Of a DNA stretch of 64,000 bases, positions 21,642 through 32,975 are shown in pieces. The DNA lies in assembly GCA_949316235.1 (NCBI GenBank), contig OX438742.1, positions 37,454,853-37,518,852 of the forward strand. Reading direction: 5' to 3'. The translations under genes and the position numbers were made by a program. The notes under the pieces were generated by a model. It was not told the DNA's origin. It did not search any database and worked only from the letters and a program-made list of their open reading frames with translations. Position 1 is the first letter of the stretch. The number at the start of each line of letters is the position of its first letter. Source of the stretch: Oegoconia quadripuncta (lineage: Eukaryota; Arthropoda; Insecta; Lepidoptera; Autostichidae).

Positions 21642-24600
21642 ATGGTGGACTACAGCAAATGGAAAGATATTGAGGTAAGTCAATGTTTGACTAAAAGGTA
21701 GAGCGAAAGGAAGTTAATCGTGGCTTACGTTCTTACCTATATTTGTATTGCATTAGTTAATTATCAACTACAGCCTTTCGTCTCGCTGCAGGGGCCCAGC
21801 CTATGGTGAGAGTGTAGGAAACGGAAGGCTATGGGAAAGACTTAGAAAATATTCAAAAAGTAAGCAAACAGGATCGGTGGAAGCAGAACTTACGCGGAAC
21901 ACTTATAGCCTTCGATATTAGGTATTCGTTTTTCCACCTGTAATTCAACAGGCTTTGCTCGCAGACAAAAATTATTATAGTTATTAAAAGCAGATGTAGT
22001 TACCAGTGGAATACGGAGTCCAATAAAGATCACAACACAGGATTACTATACTTTTATATGGTGCACGTTCACAACACACATTTATACTTTTTACATAGGT
22101 AGATTTTAGGTATAAAATATTTAATAACTGTTTAAACTATTTTATAAACGTTTTTCACACTTGACACACTTCACAGTCCAAAAGCAAGCAGTAAAAAGTA
22201 TAAATGTGTGTTGTGAACGTGCACCATATAAAAGTATAGTAATCCTGTGTTGTGATCTTTATTGGACTCCGTATTCCACTGGTAACTACATCTGCTTTTA
22301 ATAACTATAATAAAAATTACGTGATCCAAAGTTACTCCATTCAGTGTCTCCTGTCCCATGATGTGCGGTTCTGTTGAGTAGAAAATTCTATCTTTCTTGT
22401 GTATTGTTCTTCTGTTTGCTACATCTATTGTTAACCTACTTTTACTCAAAAAGTCAGTATATAGATTCTTATAATTAAAGTGAAGGCGCAGGTAGACCTT
22501 GGAATTAAAGTTACTGAATATCATAAGTAATAAGAGCATGTAACAAGCATTGCAAAGAAAGCCAAGAGTTTATTTATTATATCTCTTTTGGCTTTTGATG
22601 CTTAAAACCTGGACATGCCATGAGTTTATAAAAGCCGTCATAAGCCTGTATTGGAGTATGGCATTCAGGTCCCCATACTTTGTTAGAAATATGTACTAGA
22701 TAAAATGCAAAGAAAATTTTAAAATTCTATTATTAAACATTATGGAAATTTACATATGATCACCGACTACATGCACTTCGATTAGCAACATTGAAGTAAT
22801 AATGACAAAGTGGTGTCCTCATAGAAACTGATATTAGTAATCAATGGACATTATGATGTACAAGTCTTTGACCAATTATTCACATCAGCTTCCTCACCAT
22901 TTGCCAGTATTCATTTTTAAACTTAGCAAAGCCATCTAACTACCCTCACAGATATTTTGTGGTGGCAGAGTAGAATAAACTATCAGAGGAAATTATCACA
23001 GCATACAACTCAACATATTTAAAAACAAGTTGGATAAATACTTAATTAAATACAAATTATATATAATGACATTCTTATTCAAGCAACAGAAGTTACTTTG
23101 GAGTGGAAAGAAGCCGTAGTTACACCTACATATAAGAAAGGACTAACTAGAAGCAGGCAAGTATCGCCTGATAAGTCTCACTAGTATAATCTGCAAAAAA
23201 GTTCGAGGGCTATATCTTGGATGTTGGGTTTTTGTTAGTTTAGAACCACTTATTTCTTCAAAACACCATAAATATTTTAAAGCCTGTTAGTGCTGCTTTA
23301 TGTACACTCTGACCTATACATCTAATAAATAAATATTTAGAACACCTCCACCAATTGTCTAATCCGAACAGCTTTTCCAACTCAAATAAAATCAGATTTA
23401 AGTTGCAAATCCCCGTTTCCAACTAGTGATGACTTAATATTGACTGAATAACAACATAATGAACAATGTGAACTCTTCCAACACTGTGACATAGACATAC
23501 CAGCAGTAATGCTGCTCGTCTATAATAATATAATAATAATAAAAGAAATGACTTTATTCCCGTAGTGACTGATGCACTGACTATTAAACCTAATACTACT
23601 TACCATTGTCCTAGAAGACATAATAGGGATGCTTGGATAAACCTACAAACATTTTTTGAAATTGATAATCTTACATACTAATTCAATTTAATTCTGATTA
23701 TACTGTTATTGTTATTTGTGTTGTACAAAGTAACTAACATTGGTTATTATAGCATGTCCCTTATTTTGGAGTGCCTCTTGTCATACACCTTCTTCTTCTT
23801 TTTTATTTGACGACGAAACTCACTTCTATTTTGATGGCCTCTATTTCGGGTACCATAGTCACACCCGTTAGACTTATGTATACTGCAGTGCACTTATGTA
23901 TACCTTATGACCTGTCCATCTCCACTTGCGCTGGTCGATTCGAGTGAGTATATCGGTGAGTTTAGTCTTCCGTCTAATCAATTTTCCAGACTTTGTCTGT
24001 TAGCTTCCCTCTCTGTCCATGGTGCATTGACATTTTGCCAGTTTTGCCGAGTGGTTAGGTACCAGGTCTCACAACCATATATTATAGTTCCCTATAATAC
24101 TTACATACTTCCATATGCGGTGTCAAATGTCTTCTTTTTAATATGAATGCCAAGTTCCTTGTTTTTCCAGCTCTAGGCCAATCTTAATTATCGGTCTCAA
24201 ATAGTCATACTCTTCGACATAATCGCATTTCGATCCTTCTATGGTTATGTCAACCTCTACTAAATTAGTCATCAGTGTCATTTTACCTCTGGTCATTCCA
24301 AACCGACCTCTTTACTTACTTTGGCTAGGTTTTGTATCGTCATTTTCAAAATGAATGGGTCTTCTACTTGGACTATGGTGTATTGTACTGTGGAAAAGAG
24401 TTTGCGGATTTGGATTTCCTGTCTTTTCCAGTTTTATACTGCTTTTACTTTTGCTATAGATGTTTTTAACAATGTTATGTAAGTTTCCTTGATTCCTTAT
24501 TGTTTTAAGCTTACCCATTGATTTAAACTGTCAAACGCTTTAAAGTAGTCTATAATGGCAATGTAGATAGGTTTTCTGTATGTTACGCAGACACCACGAC

Positions 24601-27600
24601 GGCCACCATCCACGCGCTAAGCGGTCGTCATTACAATTGAAGGCGCAATTAAAAACATCCAGTATTGAGACCGTACACAGCGATTGCATTTGAATAGCTT
24701 TACGATTGTGCTAACAGTAACTTTAAAAATCAACACTGCGATCTAAAATCCTGTTGGTTTTCCTTCATCGCCATATCAGCCACAGCACGTCCACTGCTAT
24801 ACATAGATATCCAGACCTACCGGTTTGTTTTCCTTGCTCCTAAAAAGGAAATAATTAGTATGTTACGTTATTAGCGCGCAAGAGCATATGTATGTATGAT
24901 TGCGTTGGCAATTGCAAGGGAGTAGTTGTAGTCACCCCACAGGACTGAAATTGAATTTACTACACTATCATTATAGACTACCGTCCCAGGCACCACTTTT
25001 TGTGGAGTTAGTTTATCGTTTCACAATATGCAACATCTAAAAGAGAAAGTTAGTAATAAAGCATCATAGAACATGTTAATCCAGGACATTCGTCTCTGCA
25101 TCGCATATTATCCCAAACTTTCGCATTCAACTATTCTATGGTAATAAGACATTGTGGATAAATCGCCTAATTTTGACTGATAGTTTAACATGTTACTGGA
25201 CGCATTTTCGATATCTTGTGTGACTGATCTGTAAGTGGTGCTGTGGATAGTATATTTTAAAGAAATTAATTGAAATGTTCTAGATATCTGATGATGAGGA
25301 TGAAACACACCCAAACATCGACACTCCGTCGCTGTTCCGCTGGCGACACCAGGCGCGTATGGAGCGCATGGAGGAACGCCGCCGCGAGAAGGATGAGCAT
25401 GATCAGAGAAAGAGAGAAAACTTCAGGCAGCTTACAGAAACAAGAAGAAAATTATCCGAAGCTGCCCCCAACAGCCCTGATATTGGGCCACTAAAGAGAG
25501 CCATTGGTGAACTGGAAAGAGAAGAGAAAATGCTTCTAAAGAAAGAAGATGAACTGAGAAAGAAAGATAAACAAACACCTTGGAATGTCGACACTATAAG
25601 TGAGCCTGGATTTACGAAAACTGTTATTAACACAATGCCCATTCTAACTTCTGACGAGACCCTTACAGAAGAGGAGAAGGAAGAGAAAATGAAGAAGTTC
25701 ATAAAAGAGAATGAGAATCTGCTGAAACAGTTTGGCATGTTGCGCCGGTATGATGACTCAAAAACGTTCCTTCAGTCACACAGTCATCTTGTCTGCGAGG
25801 AAACAGCTAACTACCTTGTTATATGGTGCATCAACCTGGAAATGGAAGATGTAAGTAAAACCTTATAGAGTTTAAAAAATGTAGTCTAACACTAATAACA
25901 TAGTGTCTATATTGGTTAAACTATCGAAACTACCAGGCAGGTCATTGTATTTCACCATTATATAATAGAGTTCACTAGTTGTGCCTGAGTTTTGTCAAAA
26001 GCAACACATTAATTGGGAGCATCAGGCACAAGAATCGTGAGCCTTAACCGTTCATCAAATCAATGCTTCGGAGATTTTATGTCCAGCAGCATGATTGATA
26101 GATGTGATTCACACAAATTTTTGTTGTTATTATAAATGTTGGAATGTTTATTTGAACTTTTGTTCACAGAAACATGACCTAATGGCTCATGTGGCCCATC
26201 AGACTATCTGTATGCAGTACATTCTAGAACTGTCAAAACAACTCAATGTGGACCCCAGAGCCTGTGTGGGATCCTTCTTCTCAAGGTAATTTACCTAAGT
26301 TTCTTGACTAACATGAGACTAAATATTGCCTTGCTGTGTATGATGCTCTGGTTAAAGTATTTATTTATGATGAGTTGTAAAAAATGGATTACGTACATAG
26401 TTACGAAAATCGTTCTTGCGAAGTACACTAGTGAAAAAAAATCTCGCTGCCTCATATGTTTGAATACAAAAGTTGAATTATGTTGTTTCAGTTATATAAG
26501 TATATATAAGTATTGACTGTTACTAGCATAAGTGCCTAATACTTCAAATATCATTTTATTTTGATGACCTGGAGACCAATGGCGCTGTTTTACAAAGGTT
26601 TTACCATTCGAACGGAACGTTTGTGGTTTAGCTTAAGTTTAGCTGAAGTACAACAATTATATCGTTGATGCTACCAAAGTAAAACCAAACTTAAAATGTT
26701 TAGAGCTAACCATGAGTATTTAAAAACTGTGAATTGTTAATTTCCATTCAAATGATTAGTGCTTTTATTGTAACGTTTTTGGTTATCGATTAGATTTCGC
26801 ATTTTCGTTCAAACTTAGCGCGAGAGGCCCCCTGTTCGGTGTAGTATATTTTTCAATGCATTGCACATTGGCAACTACTGTATTTGTGGGTACATCAAAA
26901 TTTATTGATGATGATGATTTTTATAGAATTCTACCTACACATTTTATAACGTTTTACTTATCATATAGGTATAAATAATATAGTAATAACATAAATGTTT
27001 GTATTGTATTGAAGTAGAACATAAATATCAACTAGGTTCTTCTATCTTCATTTACTTTGAGCTGCGTTTGTTCCTATAAAACTTATCTGGAAGTAGGTAT
27101 AACGCGCGGTACTATAATTATTAATTACTAGCTTTCCGCCCGCGGCTTCTCCTACATTGAATAGCTTTATCGCGGAAATTTGTTTATCTCGCGGGTACTA
27201 TTCACTTTATCGGGATAAAAAGTATCCTATGTTTTAATCCAGGGTATGGTCTACCTATATACTAAATTTCATGCAAATCCGTTCATTCGTTTCGCCGCGA
27301 TTGAGCAACAAACAAACAAACATCCAAACATTTGCATTTATAATCGTAGTTAGATATTCTAAGTCGTAAGACTCGCAATAACCGACTATAAAAATGGAGG
27401 ATATATATGTATAAGTAATTACCTGGAATATTCATAGCATTTCATGTTTGTGTGTAATCATCAAAAGAATTAAAAGACAGCAGCTGTTTTCTGCGGCGTT
27501 GCTCGCGTCGTTAAGTTTTTCCCGTTAATTCCGAATATCAGATAATACTTTCTTAGTTAACGCCTCCTACCCATAAACTACCTATCTGCCAAATTTCAGC

Positions 27601-29231
27601 ATCATAATATTTCGTGTCTAGTCAGTGAATAAATGAATGACCCTTCGAGTATGCACGTACTCGATACATTTCGAACGTGTTAAAATTTTCCCTGACATCG
27701 TGCTACGCAAGAACGATATTCAAAAATACATAATTCGATTTAAAAAGCGTTCCAACGTATGAGAACGTTTTTTTCCGCTACAGTGTTATCGCAATAACGG
27801 TCTTCGAAACTACGTATACGTAACCCGTAAAAAATACTCGGTGAAGATGAATAATATCAAGCCTCAAATTTAGATAGTAACAATGCCCCTAAAATGATAA
27901 TGCAGTCTTTCAATCTATCAAAGTTCTCTAATCCAAACCTCTAACATATGCAACATATCATAAACTAATCAAATCGGAGCTGGACCCCTGGAGATGTGTC
28001 CTAGCCAGATCATCGTGATCTCAGCCTATCATAGTACACCGGTGTCCATGATATCTGTATTCTACCATAGCTAAGGTCATCTTAAATCATCATATCAGCC
28101 GAACCGAGCCCCTGCCGAACTTAGGCCTCCCCATAGATCCCATAGATTTCCAACGCGACCGGTTAGAAGCAGCCTGCAACCAGCAACTTAAATAGACAAA
28201 TGTCAAAGTAACATAAATATTTACTTTTATTACTTACCATTATCATCTTGAAATTAGAAATATTTTTCATTCCATTGACATAATGAAATTGTTTTCCAAA
28301 TTTCAGGATCAAGGTAGCAGAGAAAACTTACAAGGACTCATTTGATGATGAATTGACCCAATTCAAACAGAGGATCAAAAAGCGGGCGGCTGAGAAGGTC
28401 CAGGAGGCTCTTCGTGAACAAGAGGAAGAGGATAGGAAAGCCCGTCTTGGACCTGGAGGCCTTGATCCTGTTGAGGTTTATGAGACCTTGCCCTTAGTAA
28501 GTATTGGTGTAATTAATTGATTTGTATTACAATGTAATGTACCAGTGAATACCTAGATCCCAAAATGGGGCCATGTTGTGCACCTTGGAATTGTGGATTT
28601 GTGTAGGCTGATGATGATGTTAATTATAAAAATCGTTAGGTTACAGAATGGTGATTATATGTATATTTATTGATGGATCAATGGTTATATGAAGTGAATG
28701 AAAAGAACGAGTGGAACATGAAAGAAAAGTGACTGCAAATTTGAAGATAGCTTACAAGAAATTAATGTCGATACTTTGTTTAGTTTATGCTCACAGCTTC
28801 ATTTTCTTAGCCAGTCGATGGCAAAACCATCATTCACAGTTTTGTCTGTTGCCATCGCAGATTGATAGTGTGAGGACAACCCCAAAAGGAGAGTTTAGTT
28901 GGATGCAATGTATGATATTATAAACTGTTTTGGTCTCGTATTAAAAAAATTACGATACGGAATTAGAAAAACGAAATTTCAGCCTGTTACGTTTTCCTTG
29001 CAGGAATTGCAGAAATGCTTCGACTCACAGGATGTACCAATGCTCCAAGCTGCCATAGCGAAAATGCCAGAACCGGATGCTATTTACCACATGAAGCGAT
29101 GTGTTGATGCCGGCCTGTGGGTGCCCGGGAAAAATGACGAGGTAACCACATCATTGGAGCCAGATGTTGGAGCACCCTCAGCTTCCTCGGTCGATGCCCC
29201 ACCGTCCGCCAACACTGACGATTTAGATTAA
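21642..29231 (+). CDS. Cdc37: Hsp90 co-chaperone Cdc37, 5 exons
   Basis: Exons 21642-21674, 25284-25850, 26170-26285, 28307-28496 and 29004-29231 join to 377 aa, close to the fly length. The start [21 protein letters not shown] is the conserved Cdc37 N-terminus, including Ser13, the CK2 site known to be needed for kinase clients. A charged coiled-coil kinase-binding region follows (about 30-130, RWRHQARMERMEERRREK), then the Hsp90-binding middle domain (about 145-300, NENLLKQFGMLRRYDDS; EEDRKARLGPGGLDPVEVYE) and the C-terminal domain (CFDSQDVPMLQ, YHMKRCVDAGLWVPG), ending in an Asp-rich tail. It delivers protein kinases to Hsp90 in the cytosol. The 33-bp first exon is set by the ATG and a GTAAGT donor; intron 1 is 3.6 kb and full of repeats. 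Confidence 0.98.
21972..22313. mobile_element. Foldback/MITE element with 123-bp inverted repeats
   Basis: Arms at 21972-22094 and 22191-22313 are near-perfect inverted copies (ttattatagttattaaaagc ... aaatgtgtgttgtgaacgtg) around a 96-bp loop. It lies in Cdc37 intron 1 and would form a long hairpin in the pre-mRNA. No coding and no clear target duplication are seen. Confidence 0.85.
22320..23750. other. Cdc37 intron 1, no recognised element
   Basis: AT-rich intronic sequence without coding-like frames or clear repeats, apart from short AT-type runs near 23520-23545. Confidence 0.4.
23760..24540 (-). pseudogene. RTE-type LINE reverse transcriptase C-terminus, decayed
   Basis: Read in reverse, broken frames spell pieces typical of RTE/endonuclease-RT proteins in the right order: YVEEYDYL near 24220, YGCETW near 24090, KLTDKVWK near 24000 and RIDQRKWRWTGH near 23920. 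Stops and frameshifts are frequent. It lies antisense in Cdc37 intron 1. Confidence 0.65.
27125..27340 (+). repeat. RTE-like LINE 3' end
   Basis: The sequence runs 'ctagctttccgcccgcggct', 'tatctcgcgggtactattca', 'tttatcgggataaaaagtat', 'taaatttcatgcaaatccgt' and 'caacaaacaaacaaaca'. This is the standard lepidopteran RTE tail, better kept than the copy at 8262. It lies in Cdc37 intron 3. Confidence 0.65.
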
Positions 29232-29438
29232 ATTTATTATGCATTTAATACAAAAATTGTGTACTAGATTCATGAACTTACAATAATCATTGTCCTCCAT
29301 TGTATAATGCAATAATGTATTTGCGGCGGGAGGTAGAGTAAGAATTTTGTGTCTATTTACGAGATCACCGGGTCTTCCCTTCTCTTAAATCTCAGAAGCT
29401 TTCACAAAGTGTATAATGTACTCAATGATCAAGAAATT

Positions 29439-29486
29439 AATAAAATATGTATAATCATACTATGATGGATACAGAGATTAAATAAA
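29439..29486 (+). terminator. Cdc37 polyadenylation signals
   Basis: AATAAA hexamers at 29439-29444 and 29481-29486 lie 208-255 bp after the stop. A T-rich stretch (ctttgttttaatctt) follows at 29510. Confidence 0.6.
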
Positions 29487-29860
29487 ATCGTCGTCGTTGT
29501 CGTGAATAATCTTTGTTTTAATCTTAGATATATTATCCTTTTTCTAAGCAATCGAATGCATATATTGAATGAATGTTCGGTTGTTTGAGACACGTTTGAT
29601 CGCAAGGACACCTAGTAGACAGTGACGATGTAATCGAAGATGCAGCACGCAATGCTATGTCCACCCTAAACTAGTTTAGTGTCGACAAAAAATGGAACCT
29701 TTCCTTAATATGCAATTTCAATTCATATTGACCGAAAGACAAATTATATCGTGTAAACTAACAGGCATGTTACCTTGAACGCACTGATACAACGTGAAAA
29801 ATTAAATTTTTTATACCAATACAGGTGATAAGTAAAAAATTGCAAAGATCCACCCATCTG

Positions 29861-29960
29861 TGGATGGGTGACCACTAGTGTCACATTCATACGATAGTTT
29901 CCGCGTGCTCTCCATAGCACGAGGAAACTATATTTAATAGTCGATTGTGGTGGTCTTCGA
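29861..29960 (+). repeat. 5S-rRNA-like SINE fragment
   Basis: TGGATGGGTGACCACTAGTG recurs almost exactly in the fuller copy at 31190-31412. Only the box C-like portion and a short body are kept. Confidence 0.5.
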
Positions 29961-29977
29961 GGTAGTCGATACACTAA

Positions 29978-30304
29978 GGCCCGTATTAATAAACCATTCT
30001 CAAGATTAAGAAGTCTTCTGACCGGTCTCAAGTAAACGTGTTGATTAAAAAACCTAACTTGAGACCTGAAAAGCACGTGCATACTCGAGCAGTACTCACT
30101 TGAGAGGTGCGCGTATTAATAAACGAAACTCAGGACTATCATTCATTCGCCGCTGAAGCGAATACTTGAGAAGTGATCTCAGCTGAGTAGACCTCAAGAT
30201 TGGTTTAAAAATTAGCACGAAGCTTGAGATATCAACTTCCTAAGAAGCATCTCGGGTGATACAGCCTCAAGACTTGTATTGAGATTGGTTTATTAATACG
30301 GGTC
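29978..30304. mobile_element. PIF/Harbinger-like MITE, 327 bp
   Basis: Terminal inverted repeats (GGCCCGTATTAATAAACC left, GGTTTATTAATACGGGTC right) are flanked by TAA at 29975-29977 and 30305-30307, a TWA target duplication. The interior has further 'ctcaagattaag'/'cttgag' inverted phrases and no frame. A shorter relative lies at 35605-35751. Confidence 0.8.
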
Positions 30305-30384
30305 TAAGTCAGAGGTCTACAAGGGCGGCTTGATAGCACGTGTTTCCATGCCTGTGTGCGTGTTTGTATCCACCAATCCGCACT

Positions 30385-30690
30385 GGGCCCGTTGGTGGCT
30401 CAGCGGTGAAGACGCGGTCTCCCAATTTAGGAGGTCCGGGTTCGATTCCCAGGCAGGCCATGTACCAATGAGTTGTAAAATTTATCCGATTGCTCTTAAA
30501 CGGTGAACGAACACATCGTGAGGAAATCTGCATGCCTGAGAAATATAAATTCAAAGGTAGTTATGTGAAGTCCCCAACGCCGCATTGAGCCAGCGTGCCG
30601 GTCTATGGCCCATACTCCCTCAGTATACTAGGGAAGGCCTATATCCCTGCAGTGGGATGTTTACAGGCTGAGATGATGATGATGAAGCAT
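30385..30690 (+). repeat. tRNA-derived SINE, family B, full length
   Basis: Head with A-box 'gttggtggctcagcggtgaa' and B-box 'ggtccgggttcgattcccag'. The body contains 'cacatcgtgaggaaatctgc'. The tail 'ggcctatatccctgcagtgg' ... 'aggctgagatgatgatgatg' ends it. A second partial tail follows at about 30746-30800, and a related 'gaggcctatgttcagcaatg' piece at 30800-30850. Confidence 0.8.
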
Positions 30691-31189
30691 TAAGCATTAA
30701 TAACTAAAATATAGAGGTAGATTAACACATTACCTACAGAGCTGTAACGAGGGAAGGCCTATATCCCTGCAGTGGGATGTTTACGGGCTGATGATCTATG
30801 GGGGAGGCCTATGTTCAGCAATGGACTTCCTTGGCTGATATGATGAGGAGAGTATCGCTGGCCGGCAGTCACGCCTATTCCCACTTGTTGTGTTGATTAG
30901 TTCTGCCGGCAGAACTACTGGGAACTTTCTCCCTATGCTTTACACCGGGCTTCAGTCTCAATTTTCCACTTGTTCTGTCGATTGAAAGTCTAGTGAACAT
31001 AAACATTTTTTAACATCAGCTCACTACGATAAAATTGTGAATACGAGTCAGGCTGTTGATCATATATTTCGGTGGCACAGAAACAGAACTAATTGTTATC
31101 CAATGCATTCGTCATCCTGTATGATATGGCCAATACCATATTCAAAACAACGACGAGTAGACTGGGTTTTCCGTGATTCCGTAGCGCAG

Positions 31190-31412
31190 TCACATTCGCT
31201 ATTCGTTTTCAATTATGTCCAGCGCGGTCAGTACTTGGATGGGTGACCACTAGTGACATATTATACCGATATATATATAAAAATACTGTCAGGTGGTCAC
31301 TAGGCTGACACAAATCCACACGGGACCTGCATAATAGTTTATGGTCCATAACCCTCTCCCAGTGAGAGAAGGGTGTGCTCCAACAGTGGGGACGTTTACG
31401 GCTGTTGAATAT
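31190..31412 (+). repeat. 5S-rRNA-derived (SINE3-like) element
   Basis: AGCGCGGTCAGTACTTGGAT then GGGTGACCAC closely matches the box C half of 5S rRNA as known in insects. A body with 'gtcaggtggtcactaggctg' and a tail 'caacagtggggacgtttacg' follow and are shared with 57500-57742. Confidence 0.65.
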
Positions 31413-31475
31413 GATAACTTATCTTTACTTAACATCAGGTGTGATTGAGGTTAAGTGCTAAACCGTTGTGGATAA
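31413..31475 (+). repeat. SINE family A, 3' tail only
   Basis: The stretch 'tctttacttaacatcaggtg' to 'aaaccgttgtggataaaaaa' matches the end of the family A copy at 9686-10023. The head and body are absent. Confidence 0.6.
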
Positions 31476-31744
31476 AAAAATTAAAAAAAAAAATAAGTCG
31501 TGGTTTACCCATGGTTTACCAGAGTCGCTTGTCGGGTTTCATGAATTAGTGACAGACGATGGATATTAAAAAATAATCAAGAATAAAATATTTATATTAT
31601 CTATTTCGCAGATGGATTATGTATTGTACAATTTCTTCCTATAAATACTTGTGGCAGATCTTCAAAAGTCACCGATATGATTACATTTCACGTCAATGAA
31701 TTTTATTGTATGTATGAATTATATAATAATATGTATTTATTTAC

Positions 31745-31860
31745 AAAAAAAATGTATTTGTATAGTTTATCAACCATCCGGTATCCATAATACAACCCTA
31801 GTTGCTTAGTGTGGGACTAGATGGCGCTGTGTGTATGTGCAAAGATATTTATTTATTGTT
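31745..31860 (+). repeat. SINE family C body
   Basis: It contains 'agtttatcaaccatccggta', 'gggactagatggcgctgtgt' and 'gtatgtgcaaagatatttat', the opposite strand of the pieces at 5490 and 5760. Confidence 0.6.
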
Positions 31861-32295
31861 TTCTATTCAACAATATCTATTGTTTATCTGTATAACGGTT
31901 ATATATATAACCGATAGATGGTGCCACAATGTATAGGCATTGCAGAGGCCCCGCGTTCCCCTCCAACCGCGGGGCGGCGGCAACCCGCTACATAATAAAA
32001 TGTGTATAGCACATCTAGACCCCTTTTGTTGTTTGCTTTCTTACCCTAGGCGTGGTGCAGACAAAATCAATAATCAAGTCTAGTTGGGTGATGCGCATGT
32101 GCAGACAAAAAATCAATAATCAAGTCTAGTTGGTGAAGCGCATGTGCGGATTTGGCGCAGACGCGGCATCGTCTATCCGTGACCCGGGTTTATTTCAAAT
32201 TCTCCCTGACCGGCCAATGCAATGGATTTCCCGCGTTTCGAAATTCCCGCTACTGTGCTTGAAACTTTATACTTACATATATTTATGATTTTCCT

Positions 32296-32510
32296 TTTTT
32301 TTATGCCCATGCCAATGTTAAGTGAAGATGAGGCCGAAGGTGGAAGCATTCTAACCCAGAAACCCCATCTTATTTGGGGGACTATCTTATCTCTGCTTTT
32401 TTAATTTAAAGTTAAGTTAATGCTATCATTGCTGTTTTGGGGGCAGACTTGGTGGTAGCTAACCAGACGGACATTTAAAATGTCCTACCACCAACCACTA
32501 TTGATATATT
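32296..32510 (-). repeat. SINE family A, partial, reverse orientation
   Basis: It runs from 'ttttttttatgccc' through 'ttaagtgaagatgaggccga' to 'ccagacggacatttaaaatg' and 'tcctaccaccaacca'. The tRNA head is lost. Confidence 0.65.
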
Positions 32511-32975
32511 ACCCCTTTATTACTCATATTGCAGTTCAGAGTCATTCTCGAAATACACAATGAATTAAGCTTCATTATATCAATCAACTGTGATTGATAC
32601 AATGGACACTAGTCCACTGCTGAATCAGCTTGAGCAAAAAAGTAGTATTATACTACACCACCACCAACGTTCGACGCCAAAGACCTGCTTTGTTTTGTTT
32701 GTTGGGAACCCCACTTAATCTTCATAGTCAAGGATGTACAGGAGTTTTGGGGAAGGAGTCCTAAAAACATATCCGCCAAATTTTGATTGAAAGGATTTGT
32801 ATTTTCATAAAAGCCGAAAGGAACTGTCTACGCTACTCACTACACATTCAGACTCACTATACGACACATACGTAATAATGTTACATGAGGTTGCAAAATA
32901 AAACTGTTTTTTAAACTTGTACTTTTATATAACAAAACTACAATATGTAGGTGTGTGAGAGATGGCGCGATTTCG

